Positions 10,576 through 22,199 of a stretch of 64,000 nucleotides of DNA are shown piece by piece. Where the stretch lies: contig NC_135502.1 in the NCBI RefSeq assembly GCF_052857255.1, forward strand, positions 189,793,257 through 189,857,256, read 5' to 3'. This DNA is from Amblyomma americanum (lineage: Eukaryota; Arthropoda; Arachnida; Ixodida; Ixodidae). The first letter of the stretch is position 1; the number at the start of each line of letters is the position of its first letter. The position numbers were made by a program, and so were the translations under genes. Under the pieces are notes generated by a model. The model ran no database searches, had not been told where the DNA came from, and saw nothing but the letters and a program-made list of their open reading frames with translations.

Positions 10576-13080
10576 AAAAGTTAAAGGAATACATGTGTTC
10601 TGTAAAAACGACGCGCCATATAGCAAGAAAACTGAATATAGAGCACTCTAAGGCCTAGAAACAAAACACACTAAGTTGCGGTCAAAAGGACGACATTGAG
10701 AGAAAGAGAGCAGTTTTATTTTCATGCTGTCATGAATACTAGAATTTTCAAACTCACAAACAAACGATTGGAATCTTGAAATGTTTCTGAATTTAAAAAA
10801 AATATTCAATTAGTTTTTATTCCCGGTCATAATTAACACCCCGTTCAGAATTTTATGCCTGATTTGGGTGACATCCCCCATTCTGTGTCGCGCAGCCCTG
10901 CAGCAGCGGCTACAAACACCTGCCAAGTTAAGAAGCGTGCCTTTTTCGTAATTGCGCCACCTCCTCGGCAATTAAGTGCACTAAAACATGAAGTGCTTCG
11001 AAACAATATATAGAGTAAGCTTTAATTCTCTCGTCGTGGAGTCTCATCTGTACTTATAGAAATCATTTTCAAAGAAATGTACTTTGCACTGCACCTAAAT
11101 TGAAGAATAATTAATAGAAGTGTTGGAATGCGTAAATATATTCCAGGAAATCTCATCCGCCCTTTCGTAGCGCTTCTCGTTTTCTTCGGGAACAAGGAGT
11201 ATTCAAAAGGTGGCTTGCGAGTACACCGAAGGCGTGTGCGATTAGCAAGTCCACCAGAATGCGCCAGCCCATAAGTGCTCACCACGCCGCCCTCATCATC
11301 GGCGAAGGCTAGCCGGCAGAGGTAGGGCACTCCGCTCGAAGCCAACCAGCTCTGTTTGCTGTGCTGCGGGAGCAGGTGGCTTGTCCACTGCACCGGCGCG
11401 AGACAGGTAGAGCAGTCACCGCCACGCCGAGTTTATTGCTTTTCATACACGTCACAGCAACGTTATTCCCTTTTAAAATTCATAGGCTTCATTAAGAAGG
11501 GAACCGATGGAATTGGAGTGCCTTTAGAAACGAGACATACGTGCGTTGGACACTTTGACACTACGAGCTATATTACATTACAGAGGCTCTACCCACCTTG
11601 TGTTCTTGTTCGGAAAAAATATTAGGAGCATACACGCGGCGCGAGTACGTTGAGAGCCAAACTGTGGCACACATCACCGATTACCTCGGCGTCAACCTCC
11701 GGCATTTATCTACACTGCGATCTTGCTGCACATGTCCACGCCTTTGATAGCGACAGGTGGATTGAGCAGCAGAAATCCTATGCTGTCTTGTACTTCTGTT
11801 CCCAAGACAGTCTGGAATGCAGAGTGAAGGACGATTAGTAGGTTTAGACACAAGGCGAAGCTCAGACAGAAGGCGACGGCAGCAGGAACCGTCGGTTCAC
11901 TAGAGGATCAAAGAAAAAAACAAAGCCTTGGTAGAGGCGACCAGCTCGAAGGGACTGGAAGCAAAATTATACAAGTCGCCGTAGCACCGGTAGTTCACAC
12001 TTGAGAGAAAGGATTGAACGGGCAAATATTCCCTAATAGACCTTGAAGCGACTTTTCTCTTGTAATGAGACGTTAGTTAGATGTCAAGCGCTTCCTTTTA
12101 CACTCTAAGAGTTTTGTAAGTTATATGATACCAAAAATGATGTTGCAGTACGCACCTAATTTCGAGATATATCTATTTTTCACTTCTTGCAAGTATTCTT
12201 CTTGGAACAGAAAGAACCTTCTGGCGTCAACTTTGAGTTCCACGTCTTCTTTTTCAACAAACTGCCTCACCAACTGCGCGCAGACAAACAGACAATAAGC
12301 GTTTCTCAATGTAGCTATTTGCAAATGAGTGGCAGCACATATTATGACTTTTTTTGTTAAATTATTTCTTCCTCTAGCGCTCTTGCGCGCGTTCTACTGG
12401 GAAAGGTTCTTGGAGCAATGTCGATCATTCATCCTTGTGCATTCGAGAATATTGTGGATAGCTGTATAATAAAACACCAGTGCCTCAAACAGAACAATAT
12501 CGAAGCACTCATCCATCATGGCGAAATGCGAGTGAACGTACTACTAGCAAACATGGACAATTTTTACGTTATGTCATGCAGATCACCAAACTCAGTCCAT
12601 TCATCGGTCTGTATCGGGCGCATCGCGCCCTCTGTACTCGCGTCTTTTGCATCCTACCATCCTCGTCTCTTTGTGTGCCCGTAGCAGTGCTCGGTCTTCC
12701 CGTTATCGTAGGCCTTGCATGATCGTCTCTAAGGGCAGTTACTGTCATGCGTTTTAAATGTCTGACGAAGAATACACTATGGTGGTTACGTATAGGCCTA
12801 GAGTTATAGGCACATTGCTCACTCCCTCTCGCCGTATTATCATCATCACGATGCTACAAAGGTAGCAGCGCCTCCTGGCATGAGCCATACCTCCTATCCC
12901 TCAGTCTCCATCTTTGAAACGCCAGTGCGCCGTGCCAGCCTTCTCTGTTTCTAGGAGGCTCTGCGCAACCCCTCAGTTCCATGCAGCGCACGGCTGCGAA
13001 ACGAAGACTATATTTCAAGCTACCACGTGTAGCTATCGCTACAAAAAGTGTGGATAGAGCACAGACGCATATAAACTATT
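10576..13080. other. No gene recognised
   Basis: Unrelated short frames on both strands, the longest 123 codons at 11022-11393 minus, without recognisable domains. No SINE core or LINE motif was seen. Confidence 0.45.
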
Positions 13081-13084
13081 TGGG

Positions 13085-13560
13085 GATGGATGCGAAGCAA
13101 ATGTACGAGCGGCCTCGGGTGGAAGTTGAGGCGTTTTAACATGAGACAGCTGATGCTTGAAGAAAATTGGAAGGGGTTTCACTTAGTTCAACTGCGCAGA
13201 CGTGCAAAAGCATGCGGCGATTCTTCAGGAGTAATATTCTCAGAAAACATGTCCTGGAATGAACATATTAACACTATGTGTACACAAATCCGCAAATCAG
13301 TTGGCGTGTTTAACACAACCCGGCATTCATTTCCTGTCGCCATAAAAAACTCATACACCATTCTCTTTTCCATTCTCATCTCTGTTACTGTGTGTCAGTT
13401 TGGGAAAATACGACGTCCCAAAACCTGCATAAATTGACTAATTTACAAAAGAAAGCAGTACGAGCCATACAAAATGCACATTTTCTTGAATATACGGAAG
13501 GATTTTTTCAGACACTTAATATACTTAAAGTGGCAGACGTGTATAATAACAACTACTAAG
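13085..13560 (+). pseudogene. RT C-terminal segment of a CR1/L2-like LINE
   Basis: Reads NMSWNEHINTMCTQIRKSVG (consensus LxWxxHIxxxxxKISKxxG) near 13250, then TRHSFPVAIKNSYTILFSIL near 13317, and after a frame change LTNLQKKAVRAIQNAHFLEY near 13433 with FFQTLNILKVADVYN near 13507. These are the successive thumb and connection blocks after the RT palm in CR1, L2 and Jockey elements. The palm itself is missing through 5' truncation; stops and a frameshift near 13435 make it a relic. Confidence 0.75.
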
Positions 13561-14103
13561 ATGCTATAAAAGTGCAGTCGATGGAAAACTGGACTTATTT
13601 TGACCAAATGCAAACCTCAAACACATCCACTACGTGTACCCTTATAGACACCAACCCCCATGGCAAATAAAATTCTCTCACACAGAGTACGGCCGGCAGC
13701 GCGCAAGTTGTACACCATCTAAACTAATAAACTACTTTGATCAGCTTGGTATCGATGTATTGACGCTAAATAATCGGCGCCTAACATAATTATTCCTGTA
13801 GATAATATGCATCGCATTTCACTCTAGAAAAAAGAATCAAATATTCAATTACAAGTGCAATCGTGTTTTTCTGTGTCCCCTGTGTACTGCATGCATATGC
13901 CTTCCAAGATTTTCATATTTGATTACCATGTGCTATTTCGACACAGTTTTCTGTTACAACATATGTTATCATAAATGACAGATCTCAGTGGTATTTCTGT
14001 CTTTGTAACTCTTGATCAGCATCGATTACATGTTTTTTTTTCTTTTGTTATCAGTGTGCGTGCATGCGCGTTTCTTTACATGTACTATAGCCTGTCACTG
14101 CTT

Positions 14104-14163
14104 GAGGGGCGGACGGGGCTTTTGTCAAGCTGCGAAACTTGTAGCTTTTTCTCCGCCGCCCTT
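14104..14163 (+). ncRNA. LINE 3' UTR stem-loop
   Basis: GAGGGGCGGA (14104-14113) can pair with CTCCGCCGCCCTT (14151 on), enclosing TTGTCAAGCTGCGAAACTTG. The same fold is seen at 49414-49470. Stringent LINEs such as L2 use a 3' stem-loop as the template-recognition site for their RT; that role here is inference. Confidence 0.5.
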
Positions 14164-14327
14164 TTTCGCCACCTGCACACTTTGTTGGTGAAATAAATGC
14201 TCATTGATTGCAGGAGGCCCTTAGTCTTCGCCTTAAGCGCATGACGCGATGTAATTTGTGTTTTAATGTCCACATATGCAGAATTGCTCATTCTCAACTT
14301 AGCATTCATAAATAGATGCGAGTCCTG

Positions 14328-14590
14328 ATACCACCACCAGCGCAGTGGGGAAGCGGTTCAGTGATGCGCCACTGCACTGGCAGCTGGCTGCTCTTATCAC
14401 AGCCATCGGTATGGATTGTGTGACCCAAGTTGTTCAAGGATGCACTGACGGTACCCTCTTGAACACATGGCGTATTGAAGCTTTCGGTTCAAAATTGGAA
14501 AAGCTACCAGGAACAATTCGTTTGAGGCACTTGGATACCTCTTAACTGCGGGAAGGCGAAAGCCGTTTGCGACTCATTGCACTGATTTGA
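14328..14590 (+). mobile_element. tRNA-derived SINE, second family (S2), copy 1
   Basis: Begins CGCAGTGGGGAAGCGGTTCA (A-box-like) with GCCACTGCACTGGCAG and then TGTGTGACCCAAGTTGTTC. The same succession occurs at 29320-29480 and 42235-42430 (GTGACCCAGGTTG in both). The three copies share orientation but are old and divergent. The right border is uncertain. Confidence 0.55.
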
Positions 14591-16570
14591 GTTTGCCGCG
14601 CTTGAATTAATTTCACGACAGAAGAGAAGCTGGCGCGAGCGTGGCATCACGTGACCTAAGTCATGTGACCTATGCGGCGATGTAACGAAAGAACGGCCAT
14701 CGCGGGTTGTTCACGTCACCTAGGCGGCGATGCAACGGGCGGACGGTCACCGCGAGTATGAGCCATTAAAGGCTATCGCCGTTATAGGGGCACAGTTTTA
14801 TGTGAGTTCCTTATAACCAGCTCTGCGCAGCTGCCACAAAGGCTTTGTAGTCACAAAAGGAAAGACGTCTCTCTGTATTTCGACTGTGCCATCAGTAATA
14901 AAAGGCGCAGCGCTGCGATCTTGCCATTGCCGTTTGCTGACAGTACAGTTAGTAATCCTGATGAGAACTGAACTGCCACAGCCGAACTGCCACTTTCCGC
15001 AGAATATTCACGATGTAGCCACGCAGTCCTTCAGCGATCAAACAGCCTCGTCAAACGCGGTGGTTAAACATGGTGCCCACCAGTTTCATCCTCCGTCTGT
15101 AAATCACGCTACAAAACAAGGAATTCATTCCACTCGACAGGTTCACAATGTTCAACGCAATTAGTTAAACACTGTTCGGTATCACTTTTCTGGGGCGTTG
15201 CACTCACTCTGGCTGCCTGTTGCAAGGTCGTCAATCTCAAGATGCGTATTAACTCTGAACCATAGAGTACAAAAAGCGATACTCTTTTTTTTTTTCTCCC
15301 AGGTTGTCGGAACTTTCCTGTTCAAAAAAATTAATTTTTTTGCTGGCCTCAGTCGCCAGCCAACTGCGGTCACAGGGCGAGTGTTTCCCAGCAAATTTTT
15401 GGGGGTAGAAAAAAAATATGAGCTATGTGACAAAAAAGTCTGCACGCGAATGTGCGACGGTTCTTAAGCTAGCTGCAGCGATAAGCTTAGCGCTCACCCA
15501 TTTGGCATAATATCTGCACAAAAAAGCAACAATCAGGTAATCAGGTGTCACGCCTGATTAATGGGTTAACGCCTGATTAACTCCTGATTAACGGACAATC
15601 CGGTTGGCAAACTGACGAGTAAAATTAATTACAAAATTGAAAAATGACGAAAACATGCATGAAGTTTGTGACTAATCGAAAATGATAGTGAAGAGAAAAA
15701 TTATCGAGTGTTTCCTACCGCTCATTCCGGAATTCTCATATCAACATCCTGCTCCCCTACTAGTAGTTAAGCTGTAAAGCTTTTTTTACGCTTTTGGGGC
15801 AGCTTATTTGTGTCCCTGCTTATAATGCTGCTCAGTAGGTAGCGTAATTTTGCTCCTTAAATTCCAGTCAGAATGCATCGGCAGCATTCTAGATAGCGAT
15901 GCAATCTGTACTGAATCCCTTCACTCTTACACTCGAGTCCACCTGAGACCTCTAACATTGGTCACAGATTTAAAGGATTGGCAAAGCTTCTATAGCATTG
16001 CGCGACATGTTCAGCTCTACATTATTCAAAGCCTAATCAACCCGCTGTATCAACGTAGTTGTTTTATATGAGAGCGTTTAGAGGAACGAAGTTTAGTATT
16101 TCATGTGCAGCAAAGGGGAAACAGGCAGCAAAATAAATTTCCTCTAAAGAAAGATTTACATAAAATTAGTAAAAACAGCATAAGCGAAGTGGGAACCCTG
16201 GTGTAGGTGCGCCAGATAAATTTCCGCTCCAAATTTAAGCGATAAATGCGGCTGCTATTGAAAATATGACGCATGCTTTGAAACTCTGCTTTCAAAGACG
16301 GCCACACGGTGAGGAAATCATTGAAAATGTTTGCAGTGAGCGGTGGCTGAATGACTGAAATTCTGGTATGTTGCACCACATAAGCTTTGCGATACCATTG
16401 TGCTGCTCACCGCTACAGGTGCAGGGGTCCTCCAATACGCTTAATTTGACACGTGCACATGTGCAGCTCTCCTGCACATTACCTTCCAGCGGTGTCTGTC
16501 AGCTGCCAGTATCGAACACGGAGGTAATAAAGGGGTCATTTACGTGAGTAATTTAAATATTTGCGATTTT
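14591..16570. other. No gene recognised
   Basis: Contains an imperfect direct duplication of about 55 bp at 14645-14755 (GTGACCTATGCGGCGATG... and GTCACCTAGGCGGCGATG...) and the CCTGATTAA cluster at 15530-15591. No coding or RNA gene signal. Confidence 0.45.
15530..15591. repeat. CCTGATTAA cluster with inverted copies
   Basis: CCTGATTAA occurs at 15553, 15572 and 15583, and its inverse TAATCAGG occurs just upstream, so 15539-15561 is a palindrome with 8-bp arms (TAATCAGG / CCTGATTA). TAAT cores are homeodomain-like, but no function can be claimed from this. Confidence 0.6.
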
Positions 16571-16797
16571 ATGGGGGTTTAACGTGCAAAAGCAACTAAG
16601 GCTTTGAGAGACGCCGTAGTGAAGGGCTCCGGAAATTTCGACCACCTGGGCTTATTTAACGTGCACTGACATTGCACAGAACGCGGGCGTCTAGAGTGTT
16701 GCCTCCTTAGAAGTTCCACCGCCGCGGCCGGGATCGAACCGGCGTCCTTCGACCCAGCAGCCAAGCGCCATAACAATTCAGCAACCGCGGCAGAACA
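16571..16797 (-). mobile_element. tRNA-derived SINE (subfamily b)
   Basis: Same layout as the copy at 1271-1507: the left part GTTTAACGTGCAAAAGCAAC (minus-strand tail), the core with GACGCCGTAGTGAAGGGCTC and TTTAACGTGCACTGACAT, and a tRNA head at the right end (GATCGAACC is the B box read on the plus strand). No confident target duplication was found. Confidence 0.85.
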
Positions 16798-17267
16798 GTA
16801 ACTGAAAGAAAATAAGAGCTGTTTAATTGTGCGCTACGATGTTTATGCTTATTGCCTGCTCTATACTTCTTTGAAAATGAGACGGATAAAGTGTTTCCTG
16901 TGCTCGCACCAAACAGTCCTGGAAGCATTCGGATATATGTAGTGGTTTTGCATTGCGATGTGATAAATAATCAAATTTTTTATCGTAGAACTCAGCACAT
17001 GGGTGCACTGAACTGAAGCGCTTGTCCGCAGTTTCGAGTCTAGAACAAAGCACTTTTTTGATGGCAGTGCCGGTTGGCCACGGCTGCTTTATTTATATGT
17101 GGTGCTTGATAACGGCCGCTATATAAAGAATAGCATGCTGATATACACTGCCTTTATTGTCAAAAAGGCATGTTTTTTTTCTTGATATTATGCAGGCCTG
17201 GTAGATTCGAAAATTCTTAAATCAATAAAAGTGTGCCGAATTAAAGCACTGCGCGTTTTCATCGAAA
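16798..17267. other. No gene recognised
   Basis: Short frames only; nothing recognisable between the SINE and the RTE tail. Confidence 0.45.
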
Positions 17268-17770
17268 TTAATCATTATCATCGCCATCCTGACTACACCC
17301 AGATACACGACAAAGGCGTTTAGTATATCTTTCTGATTAACCCGTTCCTGTACCAGTCGTGGCCAACTTATCCCCGCTAACTTGTAACCTAACATTCTGC
17401 CCCCCCCCCCCTCCTCCCTGATACGCTTGCATTCTCTCTGGGATCCACTCGGTTACTCTTAATCACAAACGATTATCTTGCCTCCGCAGTGGATGTCCCG
17501 CCCAAGCACAGTTCTCTTGATTTCGAGTACGCAATCACCAGCGTTTGTTCCCTGACACTTGCTGCCTTCTTGCTTTTTCTTATTGTTGCACCTCGCGTTT
17601 TCCTTTCCGCAGCTCTCTGCGTTGTCCTCAATTTAAGTTCAACCCTTTTATTAACCATTCACGTTTCTGACCCCACGGGTGAGTATCGGTAACATAGAGC
17701 TGTTATGTACTTTCCTCTTGAAAGACGTTGGTAAACTTCCATTCATCATATGAGACTAACTGCCCAGTGC
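17268..17770 (-). mobile_element. RTE LINE, copy 2 (5'-truncated 3' end)
   Basis: The minus strand reads VELKLRTTQRAAERKTRGAT, then IRKSKKAASVREQTLV, the same C-terminal block as 4760-4966 in RTE copy 1. The DNA beyond it matches the copy 1 3' tail order (GGATCCACTCGGTTACTCTT; ...CCTGACTACACCCAG; ATCATTATCATCGCCATCC at the very end, 17268-17290). A C-run of about 11-12 at 17400 interrupts the 3' UTR. RTE insertions are usually 5'-truncated, as here. Confidence 0.75.
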
Positions 17771-18479
17771 GCGCTACCTCATTTTTATTTAGTTCTGTCG
17801 AATATATCTGTCGCCTACCCACATTAAACACTGAGCAAGCAAGATTTTGCTCCTTTGTGTCTGTCACAATGCCGACAGTGGTATGGAGTTAGCATGTCAA
17901 GCAGCCCCGCTACACCTTGCCTCGAAGCGTATGACAACGACTGCGAACTGTCGACCACGCCCTTTTCTGCTGCTCTCTACACTCCCTGTCTGCCCCACAG
18001 CGCATCTCACTGCCACTTTTGTTAACGCCTGTAACATAGGCTCGAAGATGGAATGGATCTTCCTATTTTCTCCGCTGGTTAGGTGTTTATGTGTAACGCT
18101 TTCTCAGAAACTCTCGTTTTCTTTCTTTATTCAACACTGCAAACATTAAGCAGACCCCAGCTGGATAGGTAAAACGATAAACAAAGCAATGCAAACAAAG
18201 TTAACAAATTGCCGAAGCGTGGCGAGAGGTAATAATTATTCCAATTGGCTGCAGTGCGAGTGAAAATGAAAATCTGAGTAAATATGTTCGCACAAACTAC
18301 TGCGTCTGCGAATTTGGATGGTGGCGACGAGTGTGCCTCGACGTTGAAGTAGACATGCTGATAGGCCAATGGCTAGATGCAGAAGTTGGGGAAGGAAAAA
18401 ACTGCAAACCTAATTATTTTCTCTCTGCGTAGAAGACACCCTGCATTACTTCAGAGTGTGAGTCATACGGTGGATATTT
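17771..18479. other. No gene recognised
   Basis: Small frames without signatures. 17930-18060 is locally GC-richer, but no splice-bounded exon could be supported. Confidence 0.4.
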
Positions 18480-19095
18480 CCACTGAACAATCCTCAGAGC
18501 CTTCCCCAGTACCTTATTGAGAAGAGTAATAATGTGTTTATTAAACGGGTCCCAAACAACGCATGCAGGAGTCGATCAGAAGGCAGCCACATTTTCTCTC
18601 ATTTTTCTGCTCCGAATTGAGAGCGATTGATGGAATAGTTATTTTTTCATATGATCGATATTTCCGGAATTCAATGCGTCCGATCTTTAGTGTGAGACTG
18701 TCATGCGGAACTATAACGAAAGCTTTGTTGAAAAGTAGAAATATTGCAATGTATTACTGTCACTCATAGCATAAATTTTGAGTACCATTTTTGAACCCGT
18801 GCAGGGTATTATAGCGAACTCAGTGGTCATCAAAATTTCATTATACTGATTAGTAATAATGTGTTCAACTAGTTTACAAAATGAGGATGTAGGAGTTATT
18901 AGACGGTAATTTTGTAATAAAGCCGGTCACCTATCTTATGCAAGGGTCCAGTTCTGGCTACCTTCCAGGCACTCTTACATGTTGTTTCAAACAAACACAA
19001 AAATAATAAAAGAATGTAATTAGCACAGCATATCGCTTCACAAATATGATAGGAAGGTTGTCAGGACCGCATGATGATTTTTTAAAAATTTAGTT
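18480..19095 (-). pseudogene. CR1/Jockey-like RT fragment
   Basis: On the minus strand, beginning near 19090, broken frames read SSCGPDNLPIIFV (consensus KSxGPDGLPxxFLK), then GPLHKIGDRLYYKNYRL with ITPTSSFCKLVEHI (consensus PIFKKGDRxxxxNYRPISLLxxxCKIxEHI) near 18960-18850, then IFLLFNKAFVIVPHDSL near 18750 (block A; the catalytic Asp of FLDFSKAF is lost). This is the fingers-to-palm part of a LINE RT, with a stop or frameshift every few tens of codons. It was found only by joining small open pieces, so the borders are approximate. Confidence 0.65.
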
Positions 19096-20984
19096 GCATA
19101 GAAGCTATGCCAGGGCATGAAAAAATTCATATAAGAGGGGTGAAATACTGCTTCACTGGAATAACAAATTACCAAATTAGGAAACACACTGTGACCGTTG
19201 TCATCAAAATGGCACGCATGGTCACGGTAATCGGTAACTATAGGTTCATAAGGATAAATTGGAGAGACTGCGTTAATTTTTTGCTTGCATAATTTCAAAT
19301 GTTTTTGTTTGGTTTGTCTTTTGTTGAATTTTGTTTGGTTTTTGTTTGGATGTTTTTTGTTTGGTCACAGTAGCGTTCCTTCGAAGAGTGTACTGCACGC
19401 GCAAGGTTTTATTTTATTTCTCTCGAAGAGCGGAAAATAACCGCTGATTTTGTAACATTTTTAGCTTTCGCTTCGAGAGAGAATTAATTAACGCGTCATC
19501 CATCGTGTCCGTCTCGGAACTAGTTTACATTTCCTGTGCACAAACCCGTCTATATAGCAGTGGTACAAGCTCTAAAACGGAACCAACTTGTGTTCGCATC
19601 ATTCTCTGTAAAATAAAATCAGCCTGTGAACATAAGTTCGCAGAGCCTGAAAGCGTAATCAATATACGGCAGAGCTAATTGAAATCATGCGGAATCCCCT
19701 TTTAACGATGCGTTTCGATACTCCCGCCTGGGATGATGTCGTACGCCTTTAGCTTGGGTGGATAGACAGCCCAGGCGAGTGTGTGGAGCGGCATTGGCAT
19801 TGTGATCACGAACTTCCATTCACTATCCATTCTGCTGGTTCTTCCAGTGGCATTCCTCTCACTATGGTAAAAAAATAGACCTCTGCTGTAAGCGCATGCC
19901 TGACCAAAAATTTATTACTTTGCGTTTACTAAAACTTTAAATCCTCAAAATCATTATATAGATCGAGTGATTTACAGATATTCAGTTCGCATGCAGGCCG
20001 CAATCAAAAGAAGCATTAGAGCACATATTATCCCCATCTCTCACAATGTACAAAAAGCCCTTAATCTAAATGTTGCAAGTCTGTCAAGATCCAAAACATT
20101 AAAGAATCACGGTTGTTGATTTGTTTCACAGCGACAATTTTCTTTTATCTTCTTTAAAAATAATGCCACCTGGTCTCATTGTCGATGCTGAAAACCTGTC
20201 TTCCACCTGCATGACGAATTCAATTTTCTCATTCAAATTCATCTTATTTTCTCATTTATCATGACGTCATTTCAGGGCAGTGAGCTCTCACGCTGCATTG
20301 TGTGCTTATTGTCTCTGTAAAGCTTAAAAGAAGCTTAGAGGTGTTGGTTCACAAAAATGTAGTGTAAAGGTGGTTTCAATGTCTGGGAAGGATATTTACG
20401 TTGGCAAAAGTTTTGATCGGGAGAAAAGGAAATAGTTCTGAAGATTCAAAGTTTTGTGCCACTGCGATATATGTGGTTTAAGCTGTGCTATACCATGAGA
20501 GTAACACTACGACCGAGTGACAGTATAGCTAACCCTGAAAAGTTTCAACCAAAGATAGCGATGATCCGGACAAGGGGCCAAAGGGGTGACACAAGCAAGC
20601 AGAAAAGAAAACAATAAAAATGAACCAATTACTCTCAGAGTTCGACATGATGCCTATCAATGACCACATGAACAAGAAATCGCAACGAACAAGTGGTAAA
20701 AGTTAAATGCTGGTCCTAAGAATAGAATTATTTGCGTCCAGAAATAGTCGAACAGATGATACGACATTAAACGCGAAAAAAACACACAAGTCTACCAGTT
20801 AACGGGGTGACAAATCCACACAAGTGTACACCAAAGGTACCAACAAACCATTTTACACACATATTTAAGACTACTTACGTGTGGGAATATGAAAGCCTTA
20901 GTGTGCCTCGGTGCATTAAACCCACCCGCACAAGCATCCCCATAGCATTCACGCGAGCGCATGACACCACCATGACCGACAGAC
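19096..20984. other. No gene recognised; TTTGTTTGG-rich stretch inside
   Basis: 19300-19366 is a low-complexity run with about five TTTGTTTGG-type words. The rest is AT-rich and non-coding as far as can be read. Confidence 0.45.
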
Positions 20985-21239
20985 AGAAAAAATTTATTGA
21001 GCAAGTGAGTTTTAGACCCAGCTGGGTCCCTGGGCCACTGCGCGGTCCCGCACTGCATCAATTAGGTCATGCCGGGACATGACGTCGCCAGCCCGAGTCG
21101 CCGCAGCAAGCTGCGATGTCGGGTCTGCAGACATAAGCAGGACCTCCCAGTCCTCCCAGCTCGAGATGGCGTGCTGTCCCTGCGGGGGAGGGTCAGCCGG
21201 GCAGCCGAAAAGGATATGGAAGAGTGTGGCGGGGGGGTC

Positions 21240-22194
21240 ACCGCATAGGGAGCATGCAGGGGATGTGCCGCAATAGTGGGATAAAAGCTGAGGGGATGAC
21301 AGAGAGCGAGTCTGGAGGCGTCTGAAGAGGATCTGTTGGAAGTGCGTAAGAGAGGGGTAAGGAGCCTCGAGGGTAAGTCCGACGGTCCAAACGGGGTATT
21401 TGCGTGAGCTCCGAAAAGGTGTGCGCCCGCACCCTCGAGAACCCTGGATCGAGACTGTCCTGAGCCCGGCAAATCAGACCTCGGGCCAATTTATCGGCAG
21501 CCTCGTTTCCAGGGTTCCCAGAGTGAGCCGGCACCCACTGAAGCTCTACCCTGCGCGGTAAATTTTGGGGAGGGGCGTTCAACAATTGCCAGGCAGGGGT
21601 GTGAATCCTGCCCCTGGCAAAGTTGGACAGAGCCGTTTTGGAGTCGCTGAAGATGTATTGGGCGTCCGAATGTGCAAGGGCTAGGGCGATGGCGGTCTCC
21701 TTTGCCTCCTCAGGCGTAGAGCCCGTGGGAAGGCGGTGAGTTAGGGGGTGAGGTAGGGTTGGATTGTAGGCAACTGCTACAGCTTCATGCGCTGTACATG
21801 GGGCGTCTAGCCAAACGGCATCGTGGGCTTGCCCATAATACTAATGGAGGGCATTAGCGCGAGCTACGCGGCAAGGGATGTGATATTGGGGATGGACGTT
21901 TCGAGGAAGGGGTTTCACAATGAGAGGTGTATTGATGTGTCGAGGGATGGCTATAAGGGTTGACTGGTTAAGGGGTATGTTGATGCGAAGGGAGGAGAGT
22001 ATATGGCGGCCAGTAGCGCTCGTGGCAAGTCTAAGGTACTGTGTGTGAAGGTGCGCGTCAACTAGTTCCAGAATGGTGTTATGCATGCCTAGTGCAAGAA
22101 GTTTGGCTCTGTTAGTGCTACGAGGTAGGTCTGGGGCTGCCTTAGTCGCAAGGCGGATTATTGCGTTCACGCGTTCGGTTCCCGTGCGGTTCAA
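21240..22194 (-). pseudogene. RT thumb, RNase H and C-terminal part of LINE IA copy 4
   Basis: 22194-21841 is open and reads the thumb through ILELVDAHLHTQYLRLATSA and IVKPLPRNVHPQYH. After a stop the RNase H reads AVWLDAPC (first Asp), ETAIALALAHSDAQY, IFSDSKTALSNFARG (near 21640) and, in the open stretch 21585-21238, WVPAHSGNPGNEAADKLARG (near 21535). The last piece has the canonical HSGN-EAAD residues. RNase H would degrade the RNA template during insertion. Confidence 0.85.
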
Positions 22195-22199
22195 TTTCA

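Larger units (their letters stand above)
13085..14215 (+). mobile_element. CR1/L2-like LINE, 5'-truncated 3' part
   Basis: RT-thumb-derived protein remnant (13085-13560), further decayed coding sequence to about 13980, then a 3' UTR with a stem-loop (14104-14163) and an AATAAA-containing end near 14195. The 3' UTR shares the words TTGTCAAGCTG and AGCTTTTTCT, placed inside a stem-loop, with the LINE end at 49400-49520. This ties the two as one broad family. Confidence 0.7.

Noticed and set aside
17400..17411. Poly-C tract as a possible assembly gap or G-quadruplex
   Set aside because: A single homopolymer inside a recognisable RTE 3' UTR; not four separate runs, and the sequence continues normally on both sides.
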